Of a stretch of DNA of 5,363 nt, positions 5,363 to 5,363 are shown one piece after another; positions within the stretch are counted from its first letter, which is position 1, and each line of letters opens with the position of its first letter. The position numbers and the translations under genes are program-made. The notes under the pieces were generated by a model. The model was given only the letters and a program-made list of their open reading frames with translations. It was not told where the DNA came from and ran no database searches. The stretch comes from an uncultured Ruminococcus sp. GTDB lineage: Bacteria > Bacillota > Clostridia > Oscillospirales > CAG-272. The stretch lies in the NCBI GenBank assembly GCA_902766575.1, contig CACXED010000001.1:1-5363 (forward strand), written 5' to 3'.

Positions 5363-5363
5363 C

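Overview
The coding DNA is GC-rich (one line counted by hand in the 4.3 kb region is about 62% GC). It is interrupted by AT-rich promoter gaps, near-consensus sigma70/sigmaA-type promoters and good GGAGG ribosome-binding sites. Together with the gene content (GH4 glycosidase, DUF815-type AAA+ ATPase, short CorA, CE2-like esterase) this fits an anaerobic Bacillota of the Clostridia type, probably from a gut or other polysaccharide-rich habitat. The taxonomic guess is inference; no rRNA or marker gene lies in the window.

Layout, left to right. (1) The 3' end of a small Dabb-family protein (1-108, +) is followed 20 bp later by an SGNH/GDSL hydrolase with a CE2-like N-terminal domain (129-1112, +). 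This rightward unit ends at a symmetric terminator (1116-1141). (2) A leftward two-gene unit, a CorA-family Mg2+/Co2+ transporter (1987-2928, -) followed by an alpha/beta hydrolase (1140-1958, -), runs into the same terminator from the other side. It starts at a perfect-consensus promoter (2959-2988). (3) A divergent promoter region (2929-3112) carries that promoter, two candidate rightward promoters, and helically phased TTRTCGC repeats. (4) A GH4 NAD/metal-dependent glycosidase (3113-4462, +). (5) An AT-rich island (about 4463-5012, roughly 32% GC by hand count) with one leftward 150-aa gene of unknown function. (6) A hairpin terminator (5016-5049) whose pairing and T-run both favour the + strand. 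(7) The C-terminal part of a DUF815-type AAA+ ATPase (5054-5362, -), cut by the window end.

Functional reading: the CE2-like esterase and the GH4 glycosidase point to use of acetylated or uronic/galacto-type oligosaccharides, but they lie in separate transcription units and no transporter or regulator for them is visible. CorA, the alpha/beta hydrolase and the DUF815 ATPase are general housekeeping-type genes.

The least ordinary part is the AT-rich island. It seems to have landed between the GH4 gene and its terminator, leaving the terminator about 550 bp away beyond an opposing gene. Its protein belongs to no family I recognise. No complete new multi-gene system is visible. The strongest candidates for something undescribed are this orphan protein and the phased repeat cluster controlling the GH4 promoter.
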